This document shows, piece after piece, positions 25,460-34,689 of a stretch of DNA of 64,000 nucleotides (positions within the stretch are counted from its first letter, which is position 1; each line of letters begins with the position of its first letter). A program made the translations under genes and the position numbers. The stretch comes from Burkholderiaceae bacterium (GTDB taxonomy: Bacteria; Pseudomonadota; Gammaproteobacteria; Burkholderiales; Burkholderiaceae_D): positions 62,001-126,000 of the forward strand of contig JAGTRJ010000014.1 in the NCBI GenBank assembly GCA_018261755.1, in the 5' to 3' direction. The notes below the pieces were generated by a model, which saw nothing but the letters and a program-made list of their open reading frames with translations, searched no databases and was not told the DNA's origin.

Positions 25460-25624
25460 CGTCGGCCGCCCATATAGAAGTCATTACCGGTAGATGAGAG
25501 GCCATATCATGGATGCGTTATCCGCTTGATGGCCCGTCTGCCGCCGGGTACGTTTTCATTGCTGAGTGAATTGTACCGCCAGCGGCAGACAGTGCTGCAT
25601 GATTTGGTGTGGGCAGTGTCGGTT

Positions 25625-27100
25625 TCAGGCGGCGTCTTCTTCCTGTTCCGATCGCTGGTTCGCGTTGGCCAGCACGTCGCCTACCATCATCAGCCGGAAC
25701 AGGCAGCCGATATCAATCGCCTGAATCAGCAGGCGGCCATTGTTGGCCTTGATCACTTGCGGTACCAGCATTCCGTTCGACATGCTGGCCAGTGGTGTTG
25801 GCACGATCTGAGATTCGTCGAATTCCGGCACGCCGTGCAGTTCGCTCACCAGCAGGCCGACGGTAACACCTTCATGATGCACGATCAATACCTGGCTGCT
25901 GCTGTCGATCGTTGACGAGGCGCCGCGGATCAGCCAGCCGAGATCGAACACCCAGACGACTTCCTGCGGCAGTGCCAGCATGCCGATGCACGCCTTGCCG
26001 TCGCCCATTGACATCGATGTAATCTGCGTGCCGGGATAGGCTTCCATCACATGCTCGGCTGGCAGAGCAAACAGGCTGTCATCGATGAAGAAGGTGGCAA
26101 ATTCGCGGCCGATATTCGCCGGTGAGCCGCCTTCAAGTGCGACTTGCTGCCGCTGGTTGTGACCAGCACCGTCACCGTCTAGCGCCTGGCCGAATGATTT
26201 GAACACGACCGCGATGATGTCATCGCTGTAACCGTCGCTGACCTTGAATTCCCTGTAGCCGCTGGAAACGGTGCAGCCCATGATGGCGTAATTGCCGTCG
26301 TGCAGCATGATGCGTGATGCACTGGCATCGTTTGGCAGGCGCAAGAACTCATCATCGATTTCCAGCGTTGAGCCGACTGGGCGCGAGGCATCGGTGCTGG
26401 CAACGATGCGGCCACTGCGATCGATGAAAAAGGCATTCATGTTGGCGCGTTCGCCGAGGCCGCCTCTCAGCATCGCGGCAAATTCCGGTTCGGAATCGAA
26501 TACGATGCCGATGCCGCCGACCACGGCGGACGGGTTATCCAGATGGCGGATGGCGGCATGGTAAACATAGGTTGGCCGACCACGATACAGCGAGCTAGGG
26601 CTGAATGGCGTCACGTGGTAATCCTGCTCTGTTGGCAAGGACAGCACGGCGGCCAGCGTATCGCCATCGACCATGTTGCCGACGATCGAAGGTTCGTCGT
26701 TCAGTCCGGTCAGTTCGGTGCTGGCAATGATGCGGCCGCTACGGTCATAGATGAACAGTCGCGTATAAACGGTATAAAGCTGGTTGATGTAGGCGAGGAT
26801 TGCGGTCAGCCGTTCGACCGTGGCGCGATCCTGTTTTTGTTCGGCTAGCGCAAGGCGCAATTCCGGTGTCAGCGCCCACCAGCGGCAATCGTTCGCGCGT
26901 TCATACAGATTGCGGTCGAGCAGATCGACCAGCAGATGCGATGCAAATTCGCTATCGCGCAGGCTGGAACTCAGTACGGTTTCATACAGATCTCGGATCG
27001 AATTTGAAAACAGTTCGTTGCTGCGGTTGCCGGTTTCGCTGATCTGGTCGAGCACTGTCTTCAGCTTGAGCAGGTCGCCGCACTGTCCGGCGGTCATCAC
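25625..27100 (-). CDS. Soluble Cache-domain protein with C-terminal CheW domain (downstream half of a probable split gene)
   Basis: The 491-residue product has an N-terminal helical region with DRNLYERANDCRWWALT near residues 60-78, a Cache-like sensor region (about 95-300, with LFIYDRSGRIIAST and a second AFFIDRSGRIVAST), and a CheW-like domain (about 335-475). There is no membrane helix, so the sensor would be cytoplasmic. It starts with GTG 27100, overlapping the stop of the upstream Cache ORF by 4 bp (GTGA). The same frame is open for eight more codons upstream of that GTG, reading CRVVWNGQ, which suggests the two ORFs were once one protein. CheW domains connect sensors to the kinase CheA; no other chemotaxis gene is here. 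Confidence 0.75.
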   Translation of the reverse strand: MMTAGQCGDLLKLKTVLDQISETGNRSNELFSNSIRDLYETVLSSSLRDSEFASHLLVDLLDRNLYERANDCRWWALTPELRLALAEQKQDRATVERLTAILAYINQLYTVYTRLFIYDRSGRIIASTELTGLNDEPSIVGNMVDGDTLAAVLSLPTEQDYHVTPFSPSSLYRGRPTYVYHAAIRHLDNPSAVVGGIGIVFDSEPEFAAMLRGGLGERANMNAFFIDRSGRIVASTDASRPVGSTLEIDDEFLRLPNDASASRIMLHDGNYAIMGCTVSSGYREFKVSDGYSDDIIAVVFKSFGQALDGDGAGHNQRQQVALEGGSPANIGREFATFFIDDSLFALPAEHVMEAYPGTQITSMSMGDGKACIGMLALPQEVVWVFDLGWLIRGASSTIDSSSQVLIVHHEGVTVGLLVSELHGVPEFDESQIVPTPLASMSNGMLVPQVIKANNGRLLIQAIDIGCLFRLMMVGDVLANANQRSEQEEDAA

Positions 27101-28065
27101 CTGACCATTCCAGACGACGCGACATCAAGCGGCACCATCACCTGCCCCTGCCAGCCAGGTGGTCCCTTGTATGCCTGGTAGCCTTCGGCGAAGAACGTGC
27201 GCACCAGGTACTGCCTGCCGCCAAACATCATCAGTTCTGAATTGCCGTGACGGTTGACCGGTACCGTTGCGCCGGGCGGCATCCAAAGCGGATCACTGCT
27301 GGCGATCACGCGGTTGTCGCCATCGAGCAGCAGCATGTTCGTGCGTTCGGCCGGGTCGCGATGCGAATGGAAAATGCCGGCCATTTCTTCCTCGAAGTTG
27401 AAACACAGGCACAGCAGGCCGATGACGCTGCCATTATCCGGATGTTGCATCTTGCGCGAATAGATCAGTGCCTGTTGTTTTGTTGGTCGCAGATCGGTTG
27501 CGCGGAAGGTTTCGACGTAATCGTCTGATGCCAGCGTTTGTGCGATCAGCGGATCGCGGCTGCCTTCTATCTGCATCTGGTCGTCGATTTGCATCAGCAC
27601 GTTGCCGGCGGTGTCGAGCAGCAGGATTTCGTCGTACACTGTGTATTTGCTGCGATATTCGAGCAGTCGCTGGTGAATCGCTTGCGGGTTGTCGTGCAAT
27701 CCGGCGACGAAGGTGCACAGTTCGCGGTCGGTTGCCAGAAAGCCGACGTCGGCCGTACGCTCATACAGGTTGCGCACGACGATATCGATCACGTTTTGCG
27801 CTTTTGTGCCCGTTTCGGCCAGTACATTCGCAACTTTCTCGCGCACCAGACTGGTGACCAGATCGGCTTCAAGGCGATCAAAACCAGCGCGGGTGGCGGC
27901 CATGGTCGGAATGATCGCTCTTGCTTCGACCGGGCAGTTCATTTTGGCCGAGGCTTCGATCATGCGCCAGGTCAGGCTGAGTTCGCGCAGCGACTGTTCG
28001 CAGCGTGTGACGTCGCGCATATAGGGAAGGAATGTGTCCAGGCTGAGGGTGCTAGAAGTATCCAT
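27097..28065 (-). CDS. Soluble Cache-domain protein (upstream half of a probable split gene)
   Basis: The 322-residue product has a helical N terminus and then VVRNLYERTADVGFLATDREL near residue 97, followed by a Cache-like region with EILLLDTAGNVLMQID and a second NMLLLDGDNRVIASSD near 245. The RNLYER...D pattern recurs in the next ORF, so both carry the same module in tandem. No signal peptide or membrane segment is visible. It ends at TGA 27097-27099 with an out-of-frame tail of about six residues before the overlap. Start ATG 28065 has no good ribosome-binding site. Ligand unknown. Confidence 0.72.
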   Translation of the reverse strand: MDTSSTLSLDTFLPYMRDVTRCEQSLRELSLTWRMIEASAKMNCPVEARAIIPTMAATRAGFDRLEADLVTSLVREKVANVLAETGTKAQNVIDIVVRNLYERTADVGFLATDRELCTFVAGLHDNPQAIHQRLLEYRSKYTVYDEILLLDTAGNVLMQIDDQMQIEGSRDPLIAQTLASDDYVETFRATDLRPTKQQALIYSRKMQHPDNGSVIGLLCLCFNFEEEMAGIFHSHRDPAERTNMLLLDGDNRVIASSDPLWMPPGATVPVNRHGNSELMMFGGRQYLVRTFFAEGYQAYKGPPGWQGQVMVPLDVASSGMVR

Positions 28066-28310
28066 GGTGGTTGGTCGGGTTCATGATCGCAGGTGGATGA
28101 CAGCATTGGTTGCAATCGCTTGCCGTCATCGCGAGGCATATGCATGACGTTGTCCGATCGCATTGCTATTGGTCTTGCAAGTTCCAGGCCATGCAAATCT
28201 AGGTGGATGCGCATCATATTGATGCGTGGAAACAGTTGGTGCGTGATGCAATGCTGTGCATGCGGACGGTTTTGCACCATCGGCGTGCGAAACAGAACGG
28301 AGGGAGAAAA

Positions 28311-29000
28311 TCAGGGCGCGATCAGGCCAGCAGCAATATTGATCGACAGACCGATGATGGCCATGTTGAACACAAAGCTCAACAGTGATTGTGCCGTGAC
28401 GGCCTTACGCATCTGGCGGTTGTGGACGGTCACGTCCGAGGTTTGAGCGGCAATCGCAATCGTGAAGGTGAAGTAAAGGAAATCCCAGTAATCCGGTTGC
28501 TGTTCCAGATCCGGGAATTCGAGCGGGCGCTCATCCGCTGGTGAACGGTAAAACATGTGCGCATAATGGAACGTGAACATTACTACCAGCAGCAGCCATG
28601 AGCCGCCTACGGTCGAGGTGGTGAATGCATAGCGCAGCAGGCGTTCATGCAGCGGCAGTTCCTTGATGCCGGCCAGAACGAAGATGATGGCGCTGAGGCT
28701 GCATACTGCTGCGATTGACATCACCGTCAGCACCACCGGCGCGCTGTTGTCCTGCTGCTCCGACATCGTGCGCACACGCGCATGGCTGGCGCGCGCCATC
28801 ATCCAGCCCATTGCTAGCAGATAAAACCAGACGCCGACATTCCAGCCTGCGAGCGTTTTTATCACTGTCGCCCATTCATCCGGTAACGCCAGCGTGGACA
28901 GGCCGCCAATCGCCAATGCCAGCAGCAGACGTGGTCGGCTATGCGCAAGATGACGCAGCCAGAAACTTGGTTTTTGTTCGTGGACGACAGGTTCGTTCAC
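28311..29000 (-). CDS. DUF1345 integral membrane protein
   Basis: The 229-residue protein has five to six hydrophobic helices (near residues 25-45, 50-68, 90-112, 128-150, 195-225) and the DUF1345 hallmarks: MFTFHYAHMFY near 147, PDYWDFLYFTFTIAIAAQTSDV near 176-197. The family resembles the pore region of ion channels in hydropathy but has no assigned function. It lies 2 bp downstream of the GST gene, so it is probably co-transcribed with it. Confidence 0.85.
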   Translation of the reverse strand: MNEPVVHEQKPSFWLRHLAHSRPRLLLALAIGGLSTLALPDEWATVIKTLAGWNVGVWFYLLAMGWMMARASHARVRTMSEQQDNSAPVVLTVMSIAAVCSLSAIIFVLAGIKELPLHERLLRYAFTTSTVGGSWLLLVVMFTFHYAHMFYRSPADERPLEFPDLEQQPDYWDFLYFTFTIAIAAQTSDVTVHNRQMRKAVTAQSLLSFVFNMAIIGLSINIAAGLIAP

Positions 29001-29002
29001 GC

Positions 29003-29614
29003 TTATTCACTCATCAATTTTTCAGCCACCATCGCCGCTTTCACTGCAGGCCGTTCGGCGATCCGGGTCAGATATGCCGGTAGCGCCGGCCATGGTGCTA
29101 GATCAATGGCAACATATTGCGCCCAGTTCAGCACTGCGAACAGCAGTGCATCGGCTACAGTGAAGCGATCGCCAGCAATAAAGGCGGATTTTTCCAGCTG
29201 CGATTCGATGATATCGAAATGCCGCGCCAAGTTTGCATGCACGGTCATGCGGGTGTCATCGCTGGTGGCCGGGTTGAACAGCGGAGCGAATCCCTTCTGC
29301 AGGTCGGTTGCAATATAGTTCATCCATTCCATCACGCGGTAGCGCGCGATGCTGCCCGCGAGCGGCACGAGATTTTTGTCCGGTACTTGATCGGCCAGAT
29401 ACTGGACGATCACTGGTCCTTCAGTCAGCACCAGTCCGTTATCGAGCAGCAGCGCGGGCACAAAGCCTTTCGGATTGATGGTCAGGAAGTCATCACCGCT
29501 TTCAGTTACCTTGTTGGCCAGATCGACGCGTTCGAGTTCGAATGGCAAGCCGAGTTCGTGCAGCACGATATGGGGCGACAGGGAGCATGCGCCGGGGAAA
29601 TAATAAAGTTTCAT
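29003..29614 (-). CDS. Glutathione S-transferase, beta class
   Basis: The 203-residue protein has the bacterial beta-class N terminus KLYYFPGACSLSPHI, in which Cys10 is the catalytic or glutathione-linking residue, then the thioredoxin-like domain with cis-Pro (GFVPALLL near 51) and glutathione-binding LTEGPVIVQYL near 63, and an all-helical C-terminal domain with the FTVADALLF motif near 151. It would conjugate or reduce electrophiles with glutathione in the cytoplasm. It forms a tight pair with the DUF1345 gene (2 bp apart). Confidence 0.9.
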   Translation of the reverse strand: MKLYYFPGACSLSPHIVLHELGLPFELERVDLANKVTESGDDFLTINPKGFVPALLLDNGLVLTEGPVIVQYLADQVPDKNLVPLAGSIARYRVMEWMNYIATDLQKGFAPLFNPATSDDTRMTVHANLARHFDIIESQLEKSAFIAGDRFTVADALLFAVLNWAQYVAIDLAPWPALPAYLTRIAERPAVKAAMVAEKLMSE

Positions 29615-29829
29615 CGGGATAGCCTTTCGTGGCAGTTCGCGTCATGCATATGGATCGCAGCCAGGAGCTGTGTGCCTTTCTGTCGGTATCATAGCCTTCT
29701 TTCAAGCGGTTGGGCGGCGTAGACGTGCAACAGGCAGCGAATTTGCCGTTGGCGTGCTGGCCGATGTTATCATTGTCGTTTGCATAAAGGACATCATCAG
29801 GCAACCGTCATTTTTGTGGAAGGATAACC

Positions 29830-30441
29830 ATGCCAGTCATCGTGATAGCCAATCCGAAAGGCGGCGTCGGCAAGAGCACGATCGCCACCAATCTCGCAGG
29901 ATACTTCGCCTCCAGAGGGGCCAAGGTCATGCTGGGCGATATCGATGCGCAGCAATCCTCCGTGGCCTGGCTGGGGCTGCGTTCGCCTGAATTGCCGGCC
30001 ATCTGCTCGTGGAATATCGACGAGGACAGGGTGGCAAAGCCACCGAAAGGCGCAACGCATATTGTGCTTGATACGCCGGCTGGTTTGAAAGGCAAGCGGC
30101 TCGATGCAGTGTTGAAGCATGCCGACAAGGTGGTCGTGCCGTTGCAGGCGTCGATGTTCGATATTCTCGCGACCGCGGATTTTTTGCGGAAACTGGCCAA
30201 ACGCGAAGGCAGATTCGATGTCGGCATTGTTGGCATGAAAGTGCACGCCAGAACGCTGGCAGCCGATCAGCTGGCGCGGTATGTCGGCGACCTTGGTTTG
30301 CCTGTGCTTGGCTTTTTGCGTGATACGCAGAATTACGTCCAGCTGGCAGCGCATGGCGCCACGTTGTGGGATGTCGCGCAGTCACGCGTGGAAAGGGATC
30401 TGGAACAGTGGACGAACCTGCTGAACTGGCTGGAAAAGTGA
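29830..30441 (+). CDS. Orphan ParA-family ATPase
   Basis: The 203-residue protein has the deviant Walker A of ParA/MinD ATPases (KGGVGKST near residues 9-16), a Walker A' Asp in MLGDIDAQQSS near 36, and Walker B HIVLDTPAGL near 79. It is short compared with chromosomal ParA (about 250 residues) and lacks an N-terminal DNA-binding helix. No parB or parS is adjacent, so it is an orphan ParA that may position a protein complex or a plasmid-like element. Cargo is unknown. An AAGGATAA site precedes the ATG. Confidence 0.85.
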   Translation: MPVIVIANPKGGVGKSTIATNLAGYFASRGAKVMLGDIDAQQSSVAWLGLRSPELPAICSWNIDEDRVAKPPKGATHIVLDTPAGLKGKRLDAVLKHADKVVVPLQASMFDILATADFLRKLAKREGRFDVGIVGMKVHARTLAADQLARYVGDLGLPVLGFLRDTQNYVQLAAHGATLWDVAQSRVERDLEQWTNLLNWLEK

Positions 30442-30456
30442 TGGATGGCAACCCTA

Positions 30457-31290
30457 TTAAGCTGGTTTGAATCCTGGTTCGTTCAACCCAAGCCGGTACA
30501 TCAGCGTTTCGTGATTGATGTTCAGCAATTGCTCGATGGCGTTGAAGTCGTCCGGTAATGCTGCATTGTCCCAGCCTTTGGCGGAATGACGCGCCAGATC
30601 AATCGCCAGTTTGACGTTCAGGAAGTTGGGCTTGTGCTGGCGTTCGGGGTGGAAGCGGCACAGCGCCAGCTCAGGCAATTGCCAGACCTTGCATAGCATT
30701 TGCTGCAGTTCCGTGAAATGAAAACCGAAGACGTTTTGCTGCGCAACCGCGCTGCGCAGAGTGGAATCGGCTTTCTGCATTGCCAGGATATGCGCTGATT
30801 CCTGCGGTGCATGAATCCACATCATGATTTCTGCCAGGTCGTACAGCAAAGCGGAAGTGTAGATTTCCTCGATTTGCGCGCTACGCCGCCAGACAGCCCA
30901 TTCATAGGCGAAGCGTGCGGCACGTTGTGCGCGGCGAACAATAAATAGCAGACCAATCAACGCTTGCGGGAACGGCTTGAGCAGATCCTCAACGATGTCA
31001 AGCTGTTCAAAATATCTGAAGAATGGCTCAACTCCCATCATCATTACTGCTTGATCGATGGTTGTGACTTCTTTCATCTGCCGTTTGGCATGCATCGGCT
31101 GGACCGCAGTCAGCACCCGCACGGCCATTAGCGGATCACGCTGCACGATGTCGGCTACTTCGCGACCGTTGATGTTGTCGATGCGCTGACGCACGTCCTC
31201 CAGGCTACGCACGGTCTGGCGCAACACCGGAATTGGGCGTTCGCCCATTAACTTTACCCAGGTAGCAAGATCGCGTTTGGCGTTTTCCAT
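30457..31290 (-). CDS. HDOD-domain protein
   Basis: The 277-residue protein has an HDOD domain covering roughly residues 15-215: a start PVLRQTVRSLEDVRQR, a middle LMAVRVLTAVQ, then helices with MMMGVEPFFRYFEQL and SALLYDLAEIMMWIHAP near 150. HDOD is a metal-less relative of HD phosphohydrolases and often occurs in signalling proteins of gammaproteobacteria and betaproteobacteria. No enzymatic His/Asp set is evident. It is convergent with the ParA gene, 15 bp from it. A cellular role cannot be named from sequence. Confidence 0.85.
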   Translation of the reverse strand: MENAKRDLATWVKLMGERPIPVLRQTVRSLEDVRQRIDNINGREVADIVQRDPLMAVRVLTAVQPMHAKRQMKEVTTIDQAVMMMGVEPFFRYFEQLDIVEDLLKPFPQALIGLLFIVRRAQRAARFAYEWAVWRRSAQIEEIYTSALLYDLAEIMMWIHAPQESAHILAMQKADSTLRSAVAQQNVFGFHFTELQQMLCKVWQLPELALCRFHPERQHKPNFLNVKLAIDLARHSAKGWDNAALPDDFNAIEQLLNINHETLMYRLGLNEPGFKPA

Positions 31291-31421
31291 ACCTGATCCT
31301 TTCTCGGGGTTCCTTCAAGCGCCATTCAGTCCGCGCCTCAAGTCAGCCGAATAGTATCAGCGTTTTGTTTGTCGCTATTGCCTGCCGTCAAATGTGCCTG
31401 GTTCCGCTTGTGCGGCTAGCC

Positions 31422-33149
31422 TCATTTTCCCCACGAATCGCGCAGAGTCACGATGCGGTTGAACACTGGCTTGCCAGGTTTCGAATCTTCGCGGTCGGCA
31501 ACGAAATAGCCATGCCGTTCGAACTGGTATCGATCTTCCGGCTGCGCCCTGTCCATGCCGGCTTCCAGATAGGCCGTGATGACTTCCTTCGATTGCGGGT
31601 TGATAGCTTCGCGGAAATCCTTGCCGCCGGCATCCGGGTGCGGGTCGGTGAACAGTCGGTCATACAACCGCACTTCTGCTTCGACCGCATGCTTGGCACT
31701 GACCCAATGGATGTTGCCCTTGACCTTGTAGTTCGCGCTGCCTTCGGTACCGCTTTTGCTGTCGGCGAAGTAGTTCGCATGTACGGCGATCACGTTGCCA
31801 TTCGCATCCTTGTCCACTCCGGTGCATTCGATTACGTAGCCGTAGCGCAGTCGCACGCGGTTGCCGGGGAACAGACGGAAATAGCCTTTAACCGGGCTTT
31901 CCATGAAGTCTTCCTGCTCGATCCACAATTCGCGGCTGATCGGGAACGTGCGGTTGCCTCGCTCCGGGAAATGCGGATGCACCGGTGCGCTGCATTCAAC
32001 CGTTTCGTCAGCGGGGAAATTATCGAGTATCAGTTTCAGCGGTCGCAGCACGGCCACGGCGCGCGGTGCTTTGGGATCGAGGTCGTCGCGCAGGCTGCCT
32101 TCGAGGACGCTCATGTCGATCCAGCCGTCGGCTTTCGCTACGCCGATGCGTTCGCAGAAAAGTTGCACTGATTCCGGCGTGAAGCCGCGGCGGCGGATGC
32201 CGACGATGGTCGCCAGACGCGGGTCGTCCCAGCCGTCGACGATGCCTTCCTCGACCATTTGCAGCAGACGGCGCTTGCTGGTGATCGCATACGTCAGGTT
32301 CAGCCGTGCAAATTCATGCTGGTGCGGCAGCGTCGGCTGATCGAAATAACCACCTTCTGCCAGCCGCGCCAGAATCCAGTCATAGAACGGCCGGTGATCC
32401 TGAAATTCCAGCGTGCAGATTGAATGGGTGATTTTTTCCAGTGCATCCGAGATCGGGTGCGTGTAGTCGTACATCGGATAGACGCACCATTTGTCGCCTG
32501 TGCGGTGGTGATGCGCGTGGCGGATGCGGAAAATGGCCGGGTCGCGCATGTTCATGTTCGGCGATGCCATGTCGATTTTCGCACGCAGCACATGCTCGCC
32601 ATCCTTGAATTCGCCGGCTTTCATTCGGCGGAACAAATCGAGCGATTCGGCTGCCGGGCGGTCGCGGAATGGCGAGTTCTTTCCCGGTTCGGAAAAGTTG
32701 CCGCGATTTTTCGCCATATCTTCCGCGCTCTGGCTGTCAACATATGCATGGCCAGCCGTGATCAGATATTCTGCCATCTCGTACAGCCGGTCGAAGTAGT
32801 CGCTGGCGTAATGCAGATGCGCTTCGCCCTGATGTTCCCACGTGAACCCCAGCCAGCGCACGCTGTCGAGGATTGTATCGACGAATTCCTGCTCTTCCTT
32901 GGTCGGGTTTGTGTCGTCGAAGCGCATGTGACAGCGGCCGGCATAGTCGCGCGCCAGGCCGAAATTCAGGCAGATCGATTTCGCATGGCCGATGTGCAGA
33001 TAGCCATTGGGTTCCGGCGGAAAGCGGGTGATGACTGGCGGCAGTCCTTCGCGCTGATAAGCGCCGGTCTTCAGATCGGATTCGATGATCGCGCGCAGGA
33101 AATTGGACGATGATGGCGCATTCGCGCTTTTGGTTTGCTCGTTGCTCAT
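31422..33149 (-). CDS. glnS: Glutaminyl-tRNA synthetase
   Basis: GlnS charges tRNA-Gln directly. The 575-residue class I synthetase has the HIGH motif in PNGYLHIGHAKSICLNFG near residue 50, the SKRRLLQMV stretch near 275 in the position of the KMSKS loop, and the C-terminal anticodon-binding barrel (about 345-560). Length is near the 555-580 residues of betaproteobacterial GlnS. Presence of glnS means the cell does not rely only on the Glu-tRNA amidotransferase route. It stands alone, divergent from the response regulator at 33304. Confidence 0.96.
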   Translation of the reverse strand: MSNEQTKSANAPSSSNFLRAIIESDLKTGAYQREGLPPVITRFPPEPNGYLHIGHAKSICLNFGLARDYAGRCHMRFDDTNPTKEEQEFVDTILDSVRWLGFTWEHQGEAHLHYASDYFDRLYEMAEYLITAGHAYVDSQSAEDMAKNRGNFSEPGKNSPFRDRPAAESLDLFRRMKAGEFKDGEHVLRAKIDMASPNMNMRDPAIFRIRHAHHHRTGDKWCVYPMYDYTHPISDALEKITHSICTLEFQDHRPFYDWILARLAEGGYFDQPTLPHQHEFARLNLTYAITSKRRLLQMVEEGIVDGWDDPRLATIVGIRRRGFTPESVQLFCERIGVAKADGWIDMSVLEGSLRDDLDPKAPRAVAVLRPLKLILDNFPADETVECSAPVHPHFPERGNRTFPISRELWIEQEDFMESPVKGYFRLFPGNRVRLRYGYVIECTGVDKDANGNVIAVHANYFADSKSGTEGSANYKVKGNIHWVSAKHAVEAEVRLYDRLFTDPHPDAGGKDFREAINPQSKEVITAYLEAGMDRAQPEDRYQFERHGYFVADREDSKPGKPVFNRIVTLRDSWGK

Positions 33150-33303
33150 GGGATGAATATCGGATGCGATAACAAATATCGGGACATTCTACCGTAGCGA
33201 GTCTGGCGGAATGCACGGATTTCGCATTTTGCCGTCATTGTCGGTATAAAATTCTGGCAAAAGCCGGTGTTGCATTCCCAACCTTCCTTTTCGGGTAGCG
33301 CCA

Positions 33304-33963
33304 ATGATACGAATTATCATCGCAGACGATCACACCATCATGCGCGAAGGCCTGAAGCGCATTCTTGAAGGCGCGGAAGACATTACGGTCGTGGGTGAGG
33401 CGACCAATGGTTTCGAAGTGATCGACTGCGTGCGCAGAGGCGATTTCGACTTGCTGCTGCTGGATTTGTCGATGCCGGGCAGAAACGGAATCGATTTGAT
33501 TCGCCAGGTCAAGACCGAGGCGCCAAAGCTGCCGGTGTTGATCCTGACAATGCATGACGAGGAACAGTACGCCGTTCGCACGATTCGCGCTGGCGCGCAA
33601 GGTTATCTGACCAAGGAAAGCGCTGGTACGCAACTGGTGAGTGCGATTCGCCGTGTTGCATCGGGTAGGCCGTACATCAGTGCGCAAGTGGCCGAGCAGT
33701 TGGCGCTGAACATTATGTCGCCGACCAAGGAGTTGCCGCACAAGCAGTTGTCCGACCGCGAGTTCGAAGTGTTCACGCTGCTGGTCAACGGCAGGACACT
33801 GACCGAAATCGGCGAGCAGTTGCATCTGTCTGTCAAAACCGTCAGCACGCACAAGACACGCATTCAGCAAAAGATGCAGATGCAATCACTGTCCGAAATC
33901 ATTCAGTACGCAGTGGCGCACAATCTGCTGAATCCAGCATCGGGGAGCGGGACTGCCGGTTAG
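33304..33963 (+). CDS. NarL/FixJ-type response regulator
   Basis: The 219-residue protein has a receiver domain (residues 1-120; acidic pair near 9-10, phospho-acceptor Asp in LLLLDLSMPGRNG near 54, Lys in YLTKES near 104) and a LuxR-type helix-turn-helix (about 145-205, with LSDREFEVFTLLVNGRT and LSVKTVSTHKTRI). It is a two-component transcription factor. No histidine kinase gene is beside it, so it is an orphan in this window. A TATAAA box about 50 bp upstream may be part of its promoter. Targets unknown. Confidence 0.92.
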   Translation: MIRIIIADDHTIMREGLKRILEGAEDITVVGEATNGFEVIDCVRRGDFDLLLLDLSMPGRNGIDLIRQVKTEAPKLPVLILTMHDEEQYAVRTIRAGAQGYLTKESAGTQLVSAIRRVASGRPYISAQVAEQLALNIMSPTKELPHKQLSDREFEVFTLLVNGRTLTEIGEQLHLSVKTVSTHKTRIQQKMQMQSLSEIIQYAVAHNLLNPASGSGTAG

Positions 33964-34002
33964 GCCGTATGTCTAGAGCGCGAATAGCCGCGTTGGCGGC
34001 TG

Positions 34003-34668
34003 TCAGAAATGCTTCAGATATTCGACCGGTTTGCGCAGCGGTTCAAGATGTGAGGCTTCACCCCAGGCCAGCAGCGTGATTTCGCCATCGGTGGTGACGG
34101 CGAACCGGTTGACGCTGGTGTTTAGCACCGGCATTCGTACCCGTTCGCCGAGTGGGATACGGTTCGCCGCGCGATATGCCGATTCGACGATGCCGAAGTG
34201 CGCGACCATCGCTACCTTTTGCCCAGGATGCTGTTGGGCGCAGCGCGTCAGTGCCGACATTACGCGGTGGTAGAACTGTCTGATGCTTTCGGCGATGCGC
34301 TCACCGGGTGGGAACACGTGATCCGGGTCGGCCGCATGCCATGCGGCGTGTGATGCCGGATATTGCTGTTCGATCTCGTCCGGATGCATGCCTTCGAAGA
34401 CGCCGTAACAGCGCTCGCGCAAGTTGTGATCAACCTGAACCGGCAGTTCATGCCACCGCGCGATTTCTTCGGCGGTCTTCAGTGCCCGTTGCATGTCGCT
34501 GGAAAGAATCGCATTTAGTGGTTCGTGTTTCAGCGCTTCGCCCAAGGCAAGCGCCTGCTGCATTCCCCGTTCATTCAGCGGGATGTCGCTGTGTCCTTGC
34601 AGGCGCTTTTCCTTGTTCCAGGCTGTTTGCCCATGGCGGATGATCAGGATTTCGGTTGCTTCGCTCAC
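34003..34668 (-). CDS. Histidine phosphatase family protein (phosphoglycerate mutase-like)
   Basis: The 221-residue protein has the RHG motif with phospho-His in ILIIRHGQTAWNKEKRLQG (residues 7-25), the second Arg in SSDMQRALKTAEEI near 58, Glu in RCYGVFEGMHPDEI near 88 and the closing His in VAMVAHFGIVES near 155. Family members include cofactor-dependent phosphoglycerate mutase, cobalamin phosphatase and general sugar phosphatases. The protein is short for GpmA and resembles GpmB/CobC-type enzymes. Substrate cannot be fixed. Confidence 0.87.
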   Translation of the reverse strand: MSEATEILIIRHGQTAWNKEKRLQGHSDIPLNERGMQQALALGEALKHEPLNAILSSDMQRALKTAEEIARWHELPVQVDHNLRERCYGVFEGMHPDEIEQQYPASHAAWHAADPDHVFPPGERIAESIRQFYHRVMSALTRCAQQHPGQKVAMVAHFGIVESAYRAANRIPLGERVRMPVLNTSVNRFAVTTDGEITLLAWGEASHLEPLRKPVEYLKHF

Positions 34669-34689
34669 TGCCTGTGCCTCGTGTGGGTG

